Shown here in pieces: positions 7,514 through 15,338 of a stretch of 64,000 bases of DNA. A program made the position numbers and the translations under genes. The notes under the pieces are model-generated. The model did not search any database and had not been told where the DNA came from. It saw only the letters and a list, made by a program, of their open reading frames with translations. Numbering within the stretch: the first letter of the stretch is position 1; every line of letters starts with the position of its first letter. The stretch is from assembly GCF_000428485.1 (NCBI RefSeq), contig NZ_AUAA01000015.1, forward strand, positions 1 through 64,000. The letters run 5' to 3'. This DNA comes from Epilithonimonas tenax DSM 16811. Its GTDB lineage: Bacteria; Bacteroidota; Bacteroidia; Flavobacteriales; Weeksellaceae.

Positions 7514-8446
7514 TTAAAAAGACAAATTAACCTGTCCTTCCAAAAATTCTGAAGAATACACGATGATCGACTTTTCATTGACCAACAGTTTATTTCTGTA
7601 ATGAGAACCAGCAAAGCGGCTGTCAGAAACCCTTGCTTCTACTCCATTATCAACAATTTTGATCTGATGCGGAAAATAATGGGTTTTTGTTAAATTCAAC
7701 TGGGTTTTTTCCTGTTCTGTAAAAATATTGACCTCACCCAAAAGTTTCGCCACGTAATCATTGTAAGGATTTTCGTAAGTTTCTTTCGGCGGATCATTTT
7801 GGATCAACCGGCCTTCCTGCAAAACCACGATCTTGTCTGCCCAAGGCAAAACCTCCTCCAGATCATGTGTGGAGATCATCAGGCTGAGATTATTTTCCTT
7901 CACATAATTGAACAGTTTTTCCCTCAATTCGAATTTTCTGGAAAAATCCAGATTACTGAAAGGCTCATCCAGCAGAAGCATTTTCGGAAGAATCGCTAAA
8001 GCTCTTGCGATTGCCACTCTCTGCTGCTGTCCACCACTCAGGAATCTTGGTATCACTTTCGCAAAATCTGTAAGTCCTACGATGTCCAGTAACTCCTCTA
8101 CTTTTTCTTTCTTAGATTTTAAATTGATGTTGGAAATGAATTTGCCCACGTTATCATAAACCGTTGCGTAAGGCATCAGATCGTAGTTTTGGGCTACGAA
8201 TTTCATTTGAGCTTCACCGGGAACCAGATTGCCTTTGGGTCCGAAAAGCTTTTGACCTTCAAAGAGAATGTCGCCACCTTGCCAATCCATCAAACCATAG
8301 ATCAGACTCAATAAAGTTGATTTCCCACAGCCACTTTCGCCCACCAGCGCAATGATCTGACCTTCATCCACATTGAGATTAAGATTTTGAAACAAAGGTT
8401 TATCGGTCTGATAATTGAAATAAAGATTTTTGACTTCCAGCAGCAT
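7514..8446 (-). CDS. ABC transporter ATP-binding protein
   Basis: A complete nucleotide-binding domain occupies about residues 1-225: Walker A GESGCGKST, Q-loop FVAQNYDL, signature LSGGQQQRVAIARAL, Walker B MLLLDEPFSNLD and the H-loop STHD. About 80 further residues (230-310) form a C-terminal regulatory or TOBE-like extension. The pattern resembles importer ATPases of the sulfate/iron/spermidine group. No permease or binding protein is adjacent, so substrate and partner are unknown. It runs divergently from the YceI lipoprotein gene. Confidence 0.88.
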   Translation of the reverse strand: MLLEVKNLYFNYQTDKPLFQNLNLNVDEGQIIALVGESGCGKSTLLSLIYGLMDWQGGDILFEGQKLFGPKGNLVPGEAQMKFVAQNYDLMPYATVYDNVGKFISNINLKSKKEKVEELLDIVGLTDFAKVIPRFLSGGQQQRVAIARALAILPKMLLLDEPFSNLDFSRKFELREKLFNYVKENNLSLMISTHDLEEVLPWADKIVVLQEGRLIQNDPPKETYENPYNDYVAKLLGEVNIFTEQEKTQLNLTKTHYFPHQIKIVDNGVEARVSDSRFAGSHYRNKLLVNEKSIIVYSSEFLEGQVNLSF

Positions 8447-8462
8447 TTGGTAAAATTATTAG

Positions 8463-8492
8463 TTTGAGATAAGGATAATTTTATTATTTTAG
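8463..8492 (+). promoter_or_regulatory. promoter of the YceI lipoprotein gene
   Basis: TTTG at 8463-8466 and TATTTTAG at 8485-8492 are separated by 18 bp, close to the Bacteroidota -33/-7 arrangement. The -7 box has one mismatch to TAnnTTTG. Confidence 0.45.
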
Positions 8493-8531
8493 CAAAGAAC
8501 GTAAAAGTAACTAATAATTTAAAATTTAAAT

Positions 8532-9191
8532 ATGAAAAAAGCAACTTTAATCTCCGCTTTTCTATTGATCTCTGCCTCAGTTCTCATCATTTCGTGTGGA
8601 AAGGACAAACCCGTAACCAGCGAAAGCAATGAGGTTCTGACAACGGCGGACGGACAGGTTTACGTGGTAGATACACTGAACAGTAAAGCAGAATGGAAAG
8701 GTTTCAAAGTTGTAAAATCTGATAACACAAGCCACATTGGACATTTGAAATTCGAAAGCGGTGAAGTGACGGTGAAAGATAAAAAACTGGAAAGCGGGCA
8801 ATTTGTCATCGATATGAATTCTATCTCAAACGAAGATCTGAAAGAAGAAGAATCCAACGGAAAATTACTTGGACATCTGAAAAGTGCAGACTTTTTCGAC
8901 ACTGCCAAGTTCCCTACCGCTTCGTATGAAATCACAAAAGTGACGGAAGCTGCAGCCGGAAGTGATTACAACACAGTCCTTGATGGAAATCTAACGCTGA
9001 AAGGGATTACAAAACCTTTCACCTTCAACGCCAATGTAAAAGTGGCAGACGGAGAGTTGACCATCGCATCGGAACCAAAAGACATCAACAGGGATGAGTT
9101 TGGGATCAAGTTCCAGATGCCTGCCGCAGAAGGTTTGATCAAAAATGAGATCAATATCCAAATCAAAATAAAAGCGATCGAAAAGAAATAA
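8532..9191 (+). CDS. YceI-family lipoprotein
   Basis: The 219-residue protein has a lipoprotein signal (MKKATLISAFLLISASVLIISC, lipobox Cys22) followed by a YceI lipocalin-like beta-barrel domain. Family features are the repeated SGxxxIDMNSI segment, LKSADFFDTAKFPTASYEI (about 117-135) and LTLKGITKPFTF. YceI proteins bind long polyisoprenoid or amphiphilic molecules. The lipid anchor places it on the inner or outer membrane. It stands alone between its own promoter and a terminator, and no cytochrome b561 partner is adjacent. Confidence 0.92.
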   Translation: MKKATLISAFLLISASVLIISCGKDKPVTSESNEVLTTADGQVYVVDTLNSKAEWKGFKVVKSDNTSHIGHLKFESGEVTVKDKKLESGQFVIDMNSISNEDLKEEESNGKLLGHLKSADFFDTAKFPTASYEITKVTEAAAGSDYNTVLDGNLTLKGITKPFTFNANVKVADGELTIASEPKDINRDEFGIKFQMPAAEGLIKNEINIQIKIKAIEKK

Positions 9192-9235
9192 TAAAAGATT
9201 CTGGAAACAAGATCAAAGAATCAAGATTAAAAATT

Positions 9236-9267
9236 AAAATCTGCTTTATGAAAAGGCAGATTTTTTT
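9236..9267 (+). terminator. intrinsic terminator of the YceI gene
   Basis: AAAATCTGC and GCAGATTTT form the stem, followed by more T residues. Confidence 0.8.
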
Positions 9268-9279
9268 ATTTTAAAATCG

Positions 9280-9287
9280 TATTTTTG
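9280..9287 (+). promoter_or_regulatory. -7 promoter box for pheS
   Basis: TATTTTTG matches TAnnTTTG and ends 23 bases before the ATG at 9311, just after the preceding terminator. Confidence 0.55.
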
Positions 9288-9310
9288 CAATCTATATTTT
9301 ATATATAACA

Positions 9311-10321
9311 ATGCTAGAGAAAATTGATGACCTACTGGTAGAAGTACAGAATTTCCAGTCTTCTGCCAAAGATGAGATAGAACAGTTCCGATTAAAATTC
9401 AATGGTAAAAAAGGGATCATGAATGATTTCTATGATGCTTTGAAACAAATCCCTAATGAGCAGAAGAAAGATTTTGGCCAGAAAATCAATGTCTTACGAA
9501 ACACTGTGAACGAAAAGCTGGAAGAACTGAAATCTTCTACAGAAAGCAAGATCATTCTTGAAAAGGAAGACCTTAGCAGACCTGCTTTTCCTTTGGAACT
9601 GGGTTCCCGTCATCCCATCAATCTGGTGAAGAACAGAATCATCGAGATCTTCAAATCTATCGGATTTGCGGTTGCAGACGGACCAGAGATAGAAGATGAC
9701 TGGCACAACTTCACCGCACTCAACCTGCCGGAATACCATCCTGCGAGAGACATGCAGGATACCTTTTTTATAGAGCAGAATCCTGATGTTCTTTTGAGAA
9801 CGCATACTTCATCTGTTCAGATCCGTTATATGGAAGAGAATGAACCGCCAATGAGAATTTTGGCGCCAGGAAGGGTTTTCAGAAATGAAGCCGTTTCTTC
9901 CCGTTCGCACTGTATTTTCCATCAGATAGAAGGCCTTTATATTGATGAGAATGTAAGTTTTGCAGACCTTAAACAAACCATTCAGTTTTTCACGACAGAA
10001 CTGTTCGGAAAATCGAAGATCAGAATGAGACCTTCGTATTTCCCTTTTACAGAGCCCAGTGCGGAAGTTGATGTTTATTGGGGTTTGAATTCTGAAACAG
10101 ATTACAGAATCACAAAAGGCACCGGCTGGCTGGAAATCATGGGTTGCGGAATGGTAGATCCTGCGGTTCTTAAAAACGTGAACATAGACCCTGACAAATT
10201 CTCCGGATATGCTTTCGGAATGGGAATTGAGAGAATTGTAATGCTGCTTTATCAAATGAGTGATATCCGCATGTTCTTCGAAAATGACGTAAGAATGCTG
10301 GAGCAATTCAAGACGTTATAA
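9311..10321 (+). CDS. pheS: phenylalanyl-tRNA synthetase alpha subunit
   Basis: The 336-residue protein matches the normal PheS length. It forms the catalytic part of the alpha2-beta2 synthetase that charges tRNA-Phe. The N-terminal ~85 residues are a coiled-coil arm, followed by the class II core: HPINLVKNRIIEIFKSIGF, FTALNLPEYHPARDMQDTFF, the motif 2 segment LAPGRVFRNEAVSSRSHCIFHQIEG, and motif 3 GYAFGMGIERIVMLLYQMSDIR. The beta subunit gene pheT does not follow; a terminator lies directly downstream, as is common in Bacteroidota where pheS and pheT are separate. Confidence 0.97.
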   Translation: MLEKIDDLLVEVQNFQSSAKDEIEQFRLKFNGKKGIMNDFYDALKQIPNEQKKDFGQKINVLRNTVNEKLEELKSSTESKIILEKEDLSRPAFPLELGSRHPINLVKNRIIEIFKSIGFAVADGPEIEDDWHNFTALNLPEYHPARDMQDTFFIEQNPDVLLRTHTSSVQIRYMEENEPPMRILAPGRVFRNEAVSSRSHCIFHQIEGLYIDENVSFADLKQTIQFFTTELFGKSKIRMRPSYFPFTEPSAEVDVYWGLNSETDYRITKGTGWLEIMGCGMVDPAVLKNVNIDPDKFSGYAFGMGIERIVMLLYQMSDIRMFFENDVRMLEQFKTL

Positions 10322-10347
10322 ATAATTTTTAAAATTTCTTAAAATAT

Positions 10348-10376
10348 AAATCCTGTGAAAATATTCACAGGATTTT
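10348..10376 (+). terminator. intrinsic terminator of pheS
   Basis: AAATCCTGTGAA pairs with TTCACAGGATTT across a short loop. The sequence reads similarly on both strands. Confidence 0.85.
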
Positions 10377-10541
10377 GAACTATGATACTATACTAATGCT
10401 TAATAAATTATTTTTTTTAGCGTTTAAGGATTGTTAATTGCAATGGATTGTTTAATTTTACACATATAGATTTATCATTTAATAATATTCAATTAAAAGA
10501 GAGAGAGAAAGATTATAAAAATAAGCTTAACAGCTCAAACC

Positions 10542-12287
10542 ATGGAATCAAAAAAAGAACTATCAAAATCAACTAACTTCAAATCAAGAAAATTTGTTCA
10601 TTATTCTCTTATCGTTTGTATTTTACTGATACAGATCATCATTGCAGGTGTTTTTTATAATGAATTCAGCAACAAAAAAAATCTGGCTTTTATAGAAAAA
10701 CAGTTGAAAGAAGTCTATAATCTGGAAAACCTTACGGACAATTCACGAGAAGAACTTATCAATTCTCAGAATTATTTCCAGAAATACCTTATCACAAATG
10801 ATACGAAATACCTGGATTCGTACTTCACATCTGTCAATACACTTACAAAAGGGCTTAATAACATCGATGATCTGAAAGAAAAAAATCCAAGATTAAGAGA
10901 TATCCTCAATTCGCAAAAATCGGATTCAGCCGAAATAAAAAAAATAAAACTTTTAACAGACTCTACCTATCAGACGACTACAAAATCAAATATAAAATTG
11001 CGGGACATCACCCTACCTCAATTCAAAAAATTTGATTTCAATTATAACTTTGACAAGTTCGATATAAAAACAGAAACAAAATCTGATACTGTAAAGAAAA
11101 AAGGTCTGTTTGGAAGATTAGGAGATGCCATTGCAGGGAAAGAAAATGTACGCACACAAAGCACCATTATCACTGTAGAAAAAACTAAAAAAGACGGTCT
11201 GTCCAAAATGAAATCTGAGCTGGACAGCATTTTCAACTCTATGAATAACTACTATTCTACAGAAATACAAAAAATACAGATCAATGTCGTCAAGAATAAA
11301 AATATCGGTAGCAACAGAAATCAATTTTTTGAATCCTTCAATGATATTATGCTCTACAGCAACAAGCTGATGAATGTTTATGAATTTGCGGTGAAAAAGT
11401 CCAAATCTGATTTGGAAAAAGAATACATCAAGCAGAATTCTTCCACCAGCACAATCAGAATGTATCTGGTATTTGGCGCTATGATTCTCATGTTTATCGT
11501 GTCCATCTTGATCATGTATTTTACCAGAATCGCTTTCATCTATGAAAAGAGACTGAATGCTGCGAATAAGCAGATCAGGGAGAATCTAAATTTCAAAAAC
11601 AGAATCCTGGGAATGCTGAGCCACGAACTGCGGTCACCACTGAAAATCATAGGAATATTCATCAAACGAATCAACAGTAAGACAACAGATGAAACGGTGA
11701 AGGATTATTTGAAATCCATCAGTTTCACCAATAATACATTATTGATGCAAGCCAATCAAATCCTGGAATACACCAAAAACCAACAAGTGGAGAATAAACT
11801 GGTGCAGAGTGACTTCAACCTCAACAAAGAAATAGACTCTATTTTATATTCTATAGAACCTTACATAGAAACGAGAAACAACAGATTTGTCATCCAGAAA
11901 AACATCAGTCCTGATATCAATGTCTATTCGGACTGTACCAAGATCAATCAAATCTTTATGAACATTCTTGGGAATGCCAATAAGTTTACAGAAAACGGAC
12001 AGATAACGGTCATCACAAAAGCCGAACAGCAAGATGATGACACTATTGCTCTGACGACGCAAATAACGGATACAGGCGCTGGAATCTCACAATCAGACTT
12101 AGAAAAAATATTCGAGCCTTATTATCAGGGGATATTATCGGAGGATGTAGAAAATCTGGGAGCAGGCTTGGGTCTGAGTCTCTGCAAAGAACTTGTAGAA
12201 CTGTATTCTGGAACCATCTCTGTAGCAAGCGAGATCAACAAAGGCACTACGGTTTCTTTCTCTCTTAATCTTAATATGAAGCGATGA
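10542..12287 (+). CDS. membrane sensor histidine kinase
   Basis: The 581-residue kinase has a membrane helix at about 18-40 (FVHYSLIVCILLIQIIIAG), a ~260-residue periplasmic sensor with predicted helical segments, a second helix near 305-327 and a cytoplasmic transmitter. The HisKA box is MLSHELRSPLKI with phospho-acceptor His361. The ATPase domain shows NILGNANKFTE (N box), DTGAGIS (G1), IFEPYYQG (F) and GAGLGLSLCKELV (G2). It overlaps the response regulator gene by 4 bases (ATGA), so they form a two-component pair. No known sensor domain was recognised, so the signal is unknown. A purine-rich GAGAGAGA stretch lies about 35 bases upstream of the start. Confidence 0.9.
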   Translation: MESKKELSKSTNFKSRKFVHYSLIVCILLIQIIIAGVFYNEFSNKKNLAFIEKQLKEVYNLENLTDNSREELINSQNYFQKYLITNDTKYLDSYFTSVNTLTKGLNNIDDLKEKNPRLRDILNSQKSDSAEIKKIKLLTDSTYQTTTKSNIKLRDITLPQFKKFDFNYNFDKFDIKTETKSDTVKKKGLFGRLGDAIAGKENVRTQSTIITVEKTKKDGLSKMKSELDSIFNSMNNYYSTEIQKIQINVVKNKNIGSNRNQFFESFNDIMLYSNKLMNVYEFAVKKSKSDLEKEYIKQNSSTSTIRMYLVFGAMILMFIVSILIMYFTRIAFIYEKRLNAANKQIRENLNFKNRILGMLSHELRSPLKIIGIFIKRINSKTTDETVKDYLKSISFTNNTLLMQANQILEYTKNQQVENKLVQSDFNLNKEIDSILYSIEPYIETRNNRFVIQKNISPDINVYSDCTKINQIFMNILGNANKFTENGQITVITKAEQQDDDTIALTTQITDTGAGISQSDLEKIFEPYYQGILSEDVENLGAGLGLSLCKELVELYSGTISVASEINKGTTVSFSLNLNMKR

Positions 12288-12928
12288 ACCATTCAGATCA
12301 GAAAATAGTTACTTTTTTGTTGGCAGATGATCACAGCCTTATAAGGCAAGGGATTGTATTTCTGCTGGAAGATATGGAATTGGAATGCAAGATCTTTCAC
12401 GCTTCTACTTTACAGCAGACCTTGGAATCTGTCAAATCCAATCCCGTTGACCTCCTGATTATCGACGCCCATTTTCCTGATGGAAACAGTTTAACAATTT
12501 TACAGGAAATTAAAAATATAAGACCAGAAGTCAAAATTCTTATCTTTTCTGGAATAGAAGAAAATACACAGTCCCTAAAATTCATTAATGCAGGTGCAAA
12601 TGGCTTTTTGAGCAAATTGAGCGAAGAAGATGACGTAAAACAAGCCATTCAAAAAATGCTGAATTCCGGTGAATATATTTCACCAGTAACACAAGCCCTG
12701 CTAATGAGTTCTATGCATAACCGCAGTCTCATAAACCCACTTTTTTCATTAACAGCAAGAGAGCTGGAAATCGCTAAAATGTATGCCGAAGGTCTTGGAA
12801 ACCTAGAAATAGCGAACAATCTGAACATCAAACAAAACACGGTAAGCACGATCAAAAAACGAATATTTGACAAATTAAAAATCGATCATATCGTAGATCT
12901 GGTGAAAATCATTACAGATCATCAGTAA
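12284..12928 (+). CDS. LuxR/NarL-type response regulator
   Basis: The 214-residue regulator has a receiver domain (about 8-125) with acidic pair D15-D16, phospho-acceptor Asp61 in LLIIDAHFPDG, the conserved switch region around KILIFSG and Lys in GFLSKLSEED. The C-terminal DNA-binding domain starts near 145 (LTARELEIAKMYAEGLGNLEIA). Partner of the upstream kinase. A perfect dyad, GTAGATA-AA-TATCTAC, lies 68 bases past its stop and upstream of the promoter at 13067, which makes that transcript a candidate target by inference. Confidence 0.92.
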   Translation: MNHSDQKIVTFLLADDHSLIRQGIVFLLEDMELECKIFHASTLQQTLESVKSNPVDLLIIDAHFPDGNSLTILQEIKNIRPEVKILIFSGIEENTQSLKFINAGANGFLSKLSEEDDVKQAIQKMLNSGEYISPVTQALLMSSMHNRSLINPLFSLTARELEIAKMYAEGLGNLEIANNLNIKQNTVSTIKKRIFDKLKIDHIVDLVKIITDHQ

Positions 12929-12965
12929 ACGGTGATTGATTAATTTTTCCTGGAAAAATTCTATT

Positions 12966-12996
12966 GGGCTGATCTTAACTGATCAGCCCTTTTTTT
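12966..12996 (+). terminator. intrinsic terminator of the kinase-regulator operon
   Basis: GGGCTGATC and GATCAGCCC flank a six-base loop and are followed by seven T residues. This is a strong intrinsic terminator. Confidence 0.92.
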
Positions 12997-13031
12997 GTAG
13001 ATAAATATCTACAAAACCACCGATATATATC
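12997..13031. promoter_or_regulatory. two dyad sites upstream of the double-ATG array promoter
   Basis: GTAGATA-AA-TATCTAC (12997-13012) is a perfect dyad and GATATATATC (13022-13031) a shorter palindrome. They lie about 70 and 50 bases upstream of the expected transcription start near 13080, the position where response regulators often activate. The regulator encoded just upstream is an obvious candidate, but binding is not shown by sequence alone. Confidence 0.35.
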
Positions 13032-13066
13032 TAACTGTTTTTAAAAAATAATGTGGGTGAAGTGTA

Positions 13067-13074
13067 TAAATTTG
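13067..13074 (+). promoter_or_regulatory. -7 promoter box of the double-ATG array transcript
   Basis: TAAATTTG is an exact match to TAnnTTTG. A T-rich stretch at 13037-13042 is a weak -33 candidate. Transcription would start near 13080 and run to the terminator at 13363-13407. Confidence 0.5.
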
Positions 13075-13105
13075 TACCAACAAAAAAACACAAACACAGT
13101 TGGAA

Positions 13106-13356
13106 TTTGGTTCTGAAAACACAAATGATGAAAATCAGATAAAACACAAATGATGAATTAAAAGTGTGACTTACGAACCCAGAGGATTTTGTGGGAAATA
13201 CTTAAAATTCTAAAAACACAAATGATGAAATTTTGGTTCTGAAAACACCAATGATGAAGACCAGATGAAACACAAATGATGAATTAAAAGTATGACTGAC
13301 GAACCGAAAGGATTTGTGAGAAAATACTTAAAATTCTAAAAACACAAATGATGAAC
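13106..13356 (+). repeat. duplicated 126-bp unit with six double-ATG micro-ORF starts
   Basis: Two tandem copies (13106-13231 and 13232-13356) are about 90% identical. Each carries the motif AACACAAATGATGAA three times (one is AACACCAATGATGAA). The double ATGs start at 13125, 13150, 13222, 13251, 13276 and 13348, with spacings 25, 72, 29, 25 and 72. The first five open tiny frames encoding MMKIR, MMN, MMKFWF, MMKTR and MMN, several separated by only 7-8 bases. The sixth runs into the downstream terminator hairpin and stays open for about 40 codons. The motif resembles the A-rich translation starts of normal genes here, such as AAACACAAATGA before the next gene. No known family was recognised. 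Confidence 0.8.
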
Positions 13357-13362
13357 TTGACT

Positions 13363-13407
13363 ATCATAATTACAGATTCTCCGGATTCTGTAATTATGAT
13401 TTTTTTA
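13363..13407 (+). terminator. strong hairpin terminator or attenuator after the array
   Basis: ATCATAATTACAGA (13363-13376) pairs perfectly with TCTGTAATTATGAT (13387-13400) over a 10-base loop, followed by a T run. The sixth micro-ORF of the array starts 15 bases upstream and is translated straight through the stem, the layout expected of an attenuator. Confidence 0.85.
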
Positions 13408-13540
13408 AATACAAAGCTATTTGCTTGTGCTATTTTCAGTCAGCAAGTTTTCATTATCAAAAGATTATAAGTTAAAATTAATCTCATTATTGCGTATAAA
13501 TCGTTTTAATTGTTTAAATTTAGACAAACACAAATGAACA

Positions 13541-14017
13541 ATGAAAATTAACAATCAAAAAGAAATCGCAACTGCGATGTACGGTTATTTCCTACTTATT
13601 TTGCTGGACATCCTATGTCTTCTATTTTTAAATAAATTTATCCCTATCAGTAAAACGACTCTCTACGGTTGTTTTTTTGGGATTTTAATATTTTCCATAT
13701 GGAGACTTGTCAAGTTAAGACGCTTTTCTTTGGAAGTGACAGAGCATATTTTTTCAGTAAAATACACTCATCCACTGATGAAATCACGCCAACCGATATT
13801 AGAAGTACCCATACAAAAGATCATTTCTTTAAGAAGTGAAAAAGAAATCATTAATTATATTTTGATCGTAAGCATCAATACCAAAAGAGGAATCAGAAAT
13901 TTCCACTATGACATCGGCCAACTTCCAGAAAATCAATTTGATAAATTTAAAAGTATTTCTGAATTTGTAAAGACTGTACATTTCAATGAAAAGGATGAAC
14001 TCAATACGGTATATTAA
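13541..14017 (+). CDS. small membrane protein, possible bacterial PH-like domain
   Basis: The 158-residue protein has two membrane helices at about 14-30 (YGYFLLILLDILCLLF) and 40-57 (LYGCFFGILIFSIWRL), then a soluble C-terminal ~100 residues with alternating strands (FSLEVTEHIFSVKY, EVPIQKIISLRSEKE, YILIVSINTKRG). This layout resembles small membrane proteins with a PH-like domain, though no diagnostic motif is present. A micro-ORF (13534-13551, MNNEN) overlaps its start in another frame and is preceded by AAACACAAATGA, the motif of the array upstream. A TAAATTTA box at 13515 may be its own promoter. Confidence 0.7.
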   Translation: MKINNQKEIATAMYGYFLLILLDILCLLFLNKFIPISKTTLYGCFFGILIFSIWRLVKLRRFSLEVTEHIFSVKYTHPLMKSRQPILEVPIQKIISLRSEKEIINYILIVSINTKRGIRNFHYDIGQLPENQFDKFKSISEFVKTVHFNEKDELNTVY

Positions 14018-14045
14018 AATCTAAGATTAATAAAAAATCAACTCT

Positions 14046-14078
14046 ATCCTGCGAAACTTATTCGCAGGATTTTTTTTC
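14046..14078 (+). terminator. intrinsic terminator
   Basis: ATCCTGCGAA and TTCGCAGGAT form a perfect 10-bp stem with a five-base loop, followed by eight T residues. Confidence 0.9.
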
Positions 14079-14136
14079 TTCTAATCCAGATCGAACGAAC
14101 ATATCCTACATCAATTCCCGGCGTTTTTTGTTTTTA

Positions 14137-14144
14137 TAATTTTG
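14137..14144 (+). promoter_or_regulatory. -7 promoter box for the four-gene redox operon
   Basis: TAATTTTG matches TAnnTTTG, 50 bases upstream of the first ATG at 14195. Confidence 0.45.
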
Positions 14145-14194
14145 ATTTAAATAATTACTACCTTTAAAAAGCTAAAATTTAAAAATCCCATCCT

Positions 14195-14722
14195 ATGAAA
14201 ATATTCGCCTTTGCAGGAAGCAACTCTTCCACTTCTATCAACAAAGAACTGGTCAAATTCGTACTGAAAAGCTTCCCCAATGAAGACATCCACCTGATCG
14301 ACCTCAATGATTATCTGATGCCTGTTTTCTCTGTAGATCTTGAAAAAAAAGGATTTCCGGAAGAAGCGCACAGATTCCTGAAAAACATAGCTGATGCTGA
14401 CGTCATCATCTGCTCTTTGGCAGAAAACAACCGCTCATACAGTGCTGCTTTTAAGAATATTTTCGATTGGGCATCCAGGATCAATGTGAAGGTTTTCCAG
14501 GACAAACCAATGTTTCTGATGACCACTTCGCCTGGCGGTTATGGCGGTGGCAATGTGATGGCAGAAGCTTCAAAATTCTTCCCAAATTTCGGTGCCGACA
14601 TCAAAGAAACCTTTTCACTACCTAAGTTCTATGAAAACTTTGACTTAGAAAATGGCATTGTAGAACCGGAACTATTGCATTCACTACAATCTAAAATCGA
14701 AAATTTCAAAACTCAAATTTAA
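14195..14722 (+). CDS. NAD(P)H-dependent FMN reductase-like flavoprotein
   Basis: The 175-residue protein has a flavodoxin-like fold. The phosphate-binding loop is AGSNSSTSINKEL (about 6-18), and SLAENNRSYSAAFKNIFDWASR and TTSPGGYGGGNVMAEASKFF are typical of the NADPH-dependent FMN reductase (YwqN/YieF/ChrR) family. The product would pass electrons from NAD(P)H through FMN to quinones, chromate, thiols or a protein partner. Its stop overlaps the next start (TAATG), so it is tightly coupled to the ferredoxin-like YjdI gene. The partner relation is inferred from this coupling. Confidence 0.88.
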   Translation: MKIFAFAGSNSSTSINKELVKFVLKSFPNEDIHLIDLNDYLMPVFSVDLEKKGFPEEAHRFLKNIADADVIICSLAENNRSYSAAFKNIFDWASRINVKVFQDKPMFLMTTSPGGYGGGNVMAEASKFFPNFGADIKETFSLPKFYENFDLENGIVEPELLHSLQSKIENFKTQI

Positions 14723-14934
14723 TGGACACACACGAATACAATGCTGGTGAAATCACCGTTCTCTGGAAACCAAAAGTCTGCATACACGCAGCAGTTTGTG
14801 TAAAAATGCTTCCAAAAGTTTATAGTCCACAAGAAAAACCTTGGATAAAAACAGAAAATGCAACTGCAGAAGAACTGAAAAATCAGATCCATCATTGCCC
14901 GTCAGGTGCTTTGAGCTACAAAATAAATTCTTAA
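14722..14934 (+). CDS. divergent 4Fe-4S mono-cluster protein (YjdI family)
   Basis: The 70-residue protein matches the YjdI family: ITVLWKPKVCIHAAVCVKMLP with two Cys, then the conserved HHCPSGALSYKI ending with a third. Families of this type are described as divergent single-cluster ferredoxins. In E. coli yjdI lies beside the acetyltransferase yjdJ; here the same pair flanks an OsmC gene. It is the second gene of a four-gene operon and may shuttle electrons from the flavin reductase. Confidence 0.88.
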   Translation: MDTHEYNAGEITVLWKPKVCIHAAVCVKMLPKVYSPQEKPWIKTENATAEELKNQIHHCPSGALSYKINS

Positions 14935-14938
14935 TAAA

Positions 14939-15334
14939 ATGGGAGTAAAAGTAAAAGCAACACTTGGAACAGAAAAATATTACACAGAGGTCATCGCCGG
15001 AGAAAACACACTGATCACAGACGAACCTGTTGACAAAGGCGGCGGAAACAAAGGTTTCAACCCTTTTGAGATCCTGGCTACATCTCTTGCAAGCTGTACT
15101 GCTGCAACATTACGGATGTACATCGACAGAAAAGGCTGGGATATTCCGGTCATCAATGTAGAAGTGGACCTGGAAAATTTTCCACAGACAAAAACGGCGC
15201 AGTTTTGCAGGGTCATAGACTTTGGAACAACCGCGATAAGTGAAGACATCAGGGACAAGCTTTCTAAAATTGCCGACGCCTGCCCCATCCACAAGATCCT
15301 TACCAATAACATAGATATCTTAACTAAAATCTAA
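14939..15334 (+). CDS. OsmC/Ohr-family protein
   Basis: The 131-residue protein has the OsmC fold with the paired redox cysteines: one in LATSLASCTAATLRMY and one in IADACPIHKIL. OsmC and Ohr proteins reduce organic hydroperoxides with thiol or lipoyl donors. The arrangement FNPFEILATSLASC is standard. It begins 4 bases after yjdI and ends 4 bases before the acetyltransferase gene, so all four genes form one operon likely to serve peroxide or electrophile defence. Confidence 0.92.
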   Translation: MGVKVKATLGTEKYYTEVIAGENTLITDEPVDKGGGNKGFNPFEILATSLASCTAATLRMYIDRKGWDIPVINVEVDLENFPQTKTAQFCRVIDFGTTAISEDIRDKLSKIADACPIHKILTNNIDILTKI

Positions 15335-15338
15335 TAAA

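Noticed and set aside
7326-7517. 63-residue frame in the gap after the YjdM/PhnA-like gene
   Set aside because: No promoter box, no signal or domain, and it runs into the end of the convergent ABC gene. Probably noncoding.
13106-13356. Possible CRISPR array
   Set aside because: Only two long units with near-identical content and no unique spacers of constant length; no cas genes nearby.
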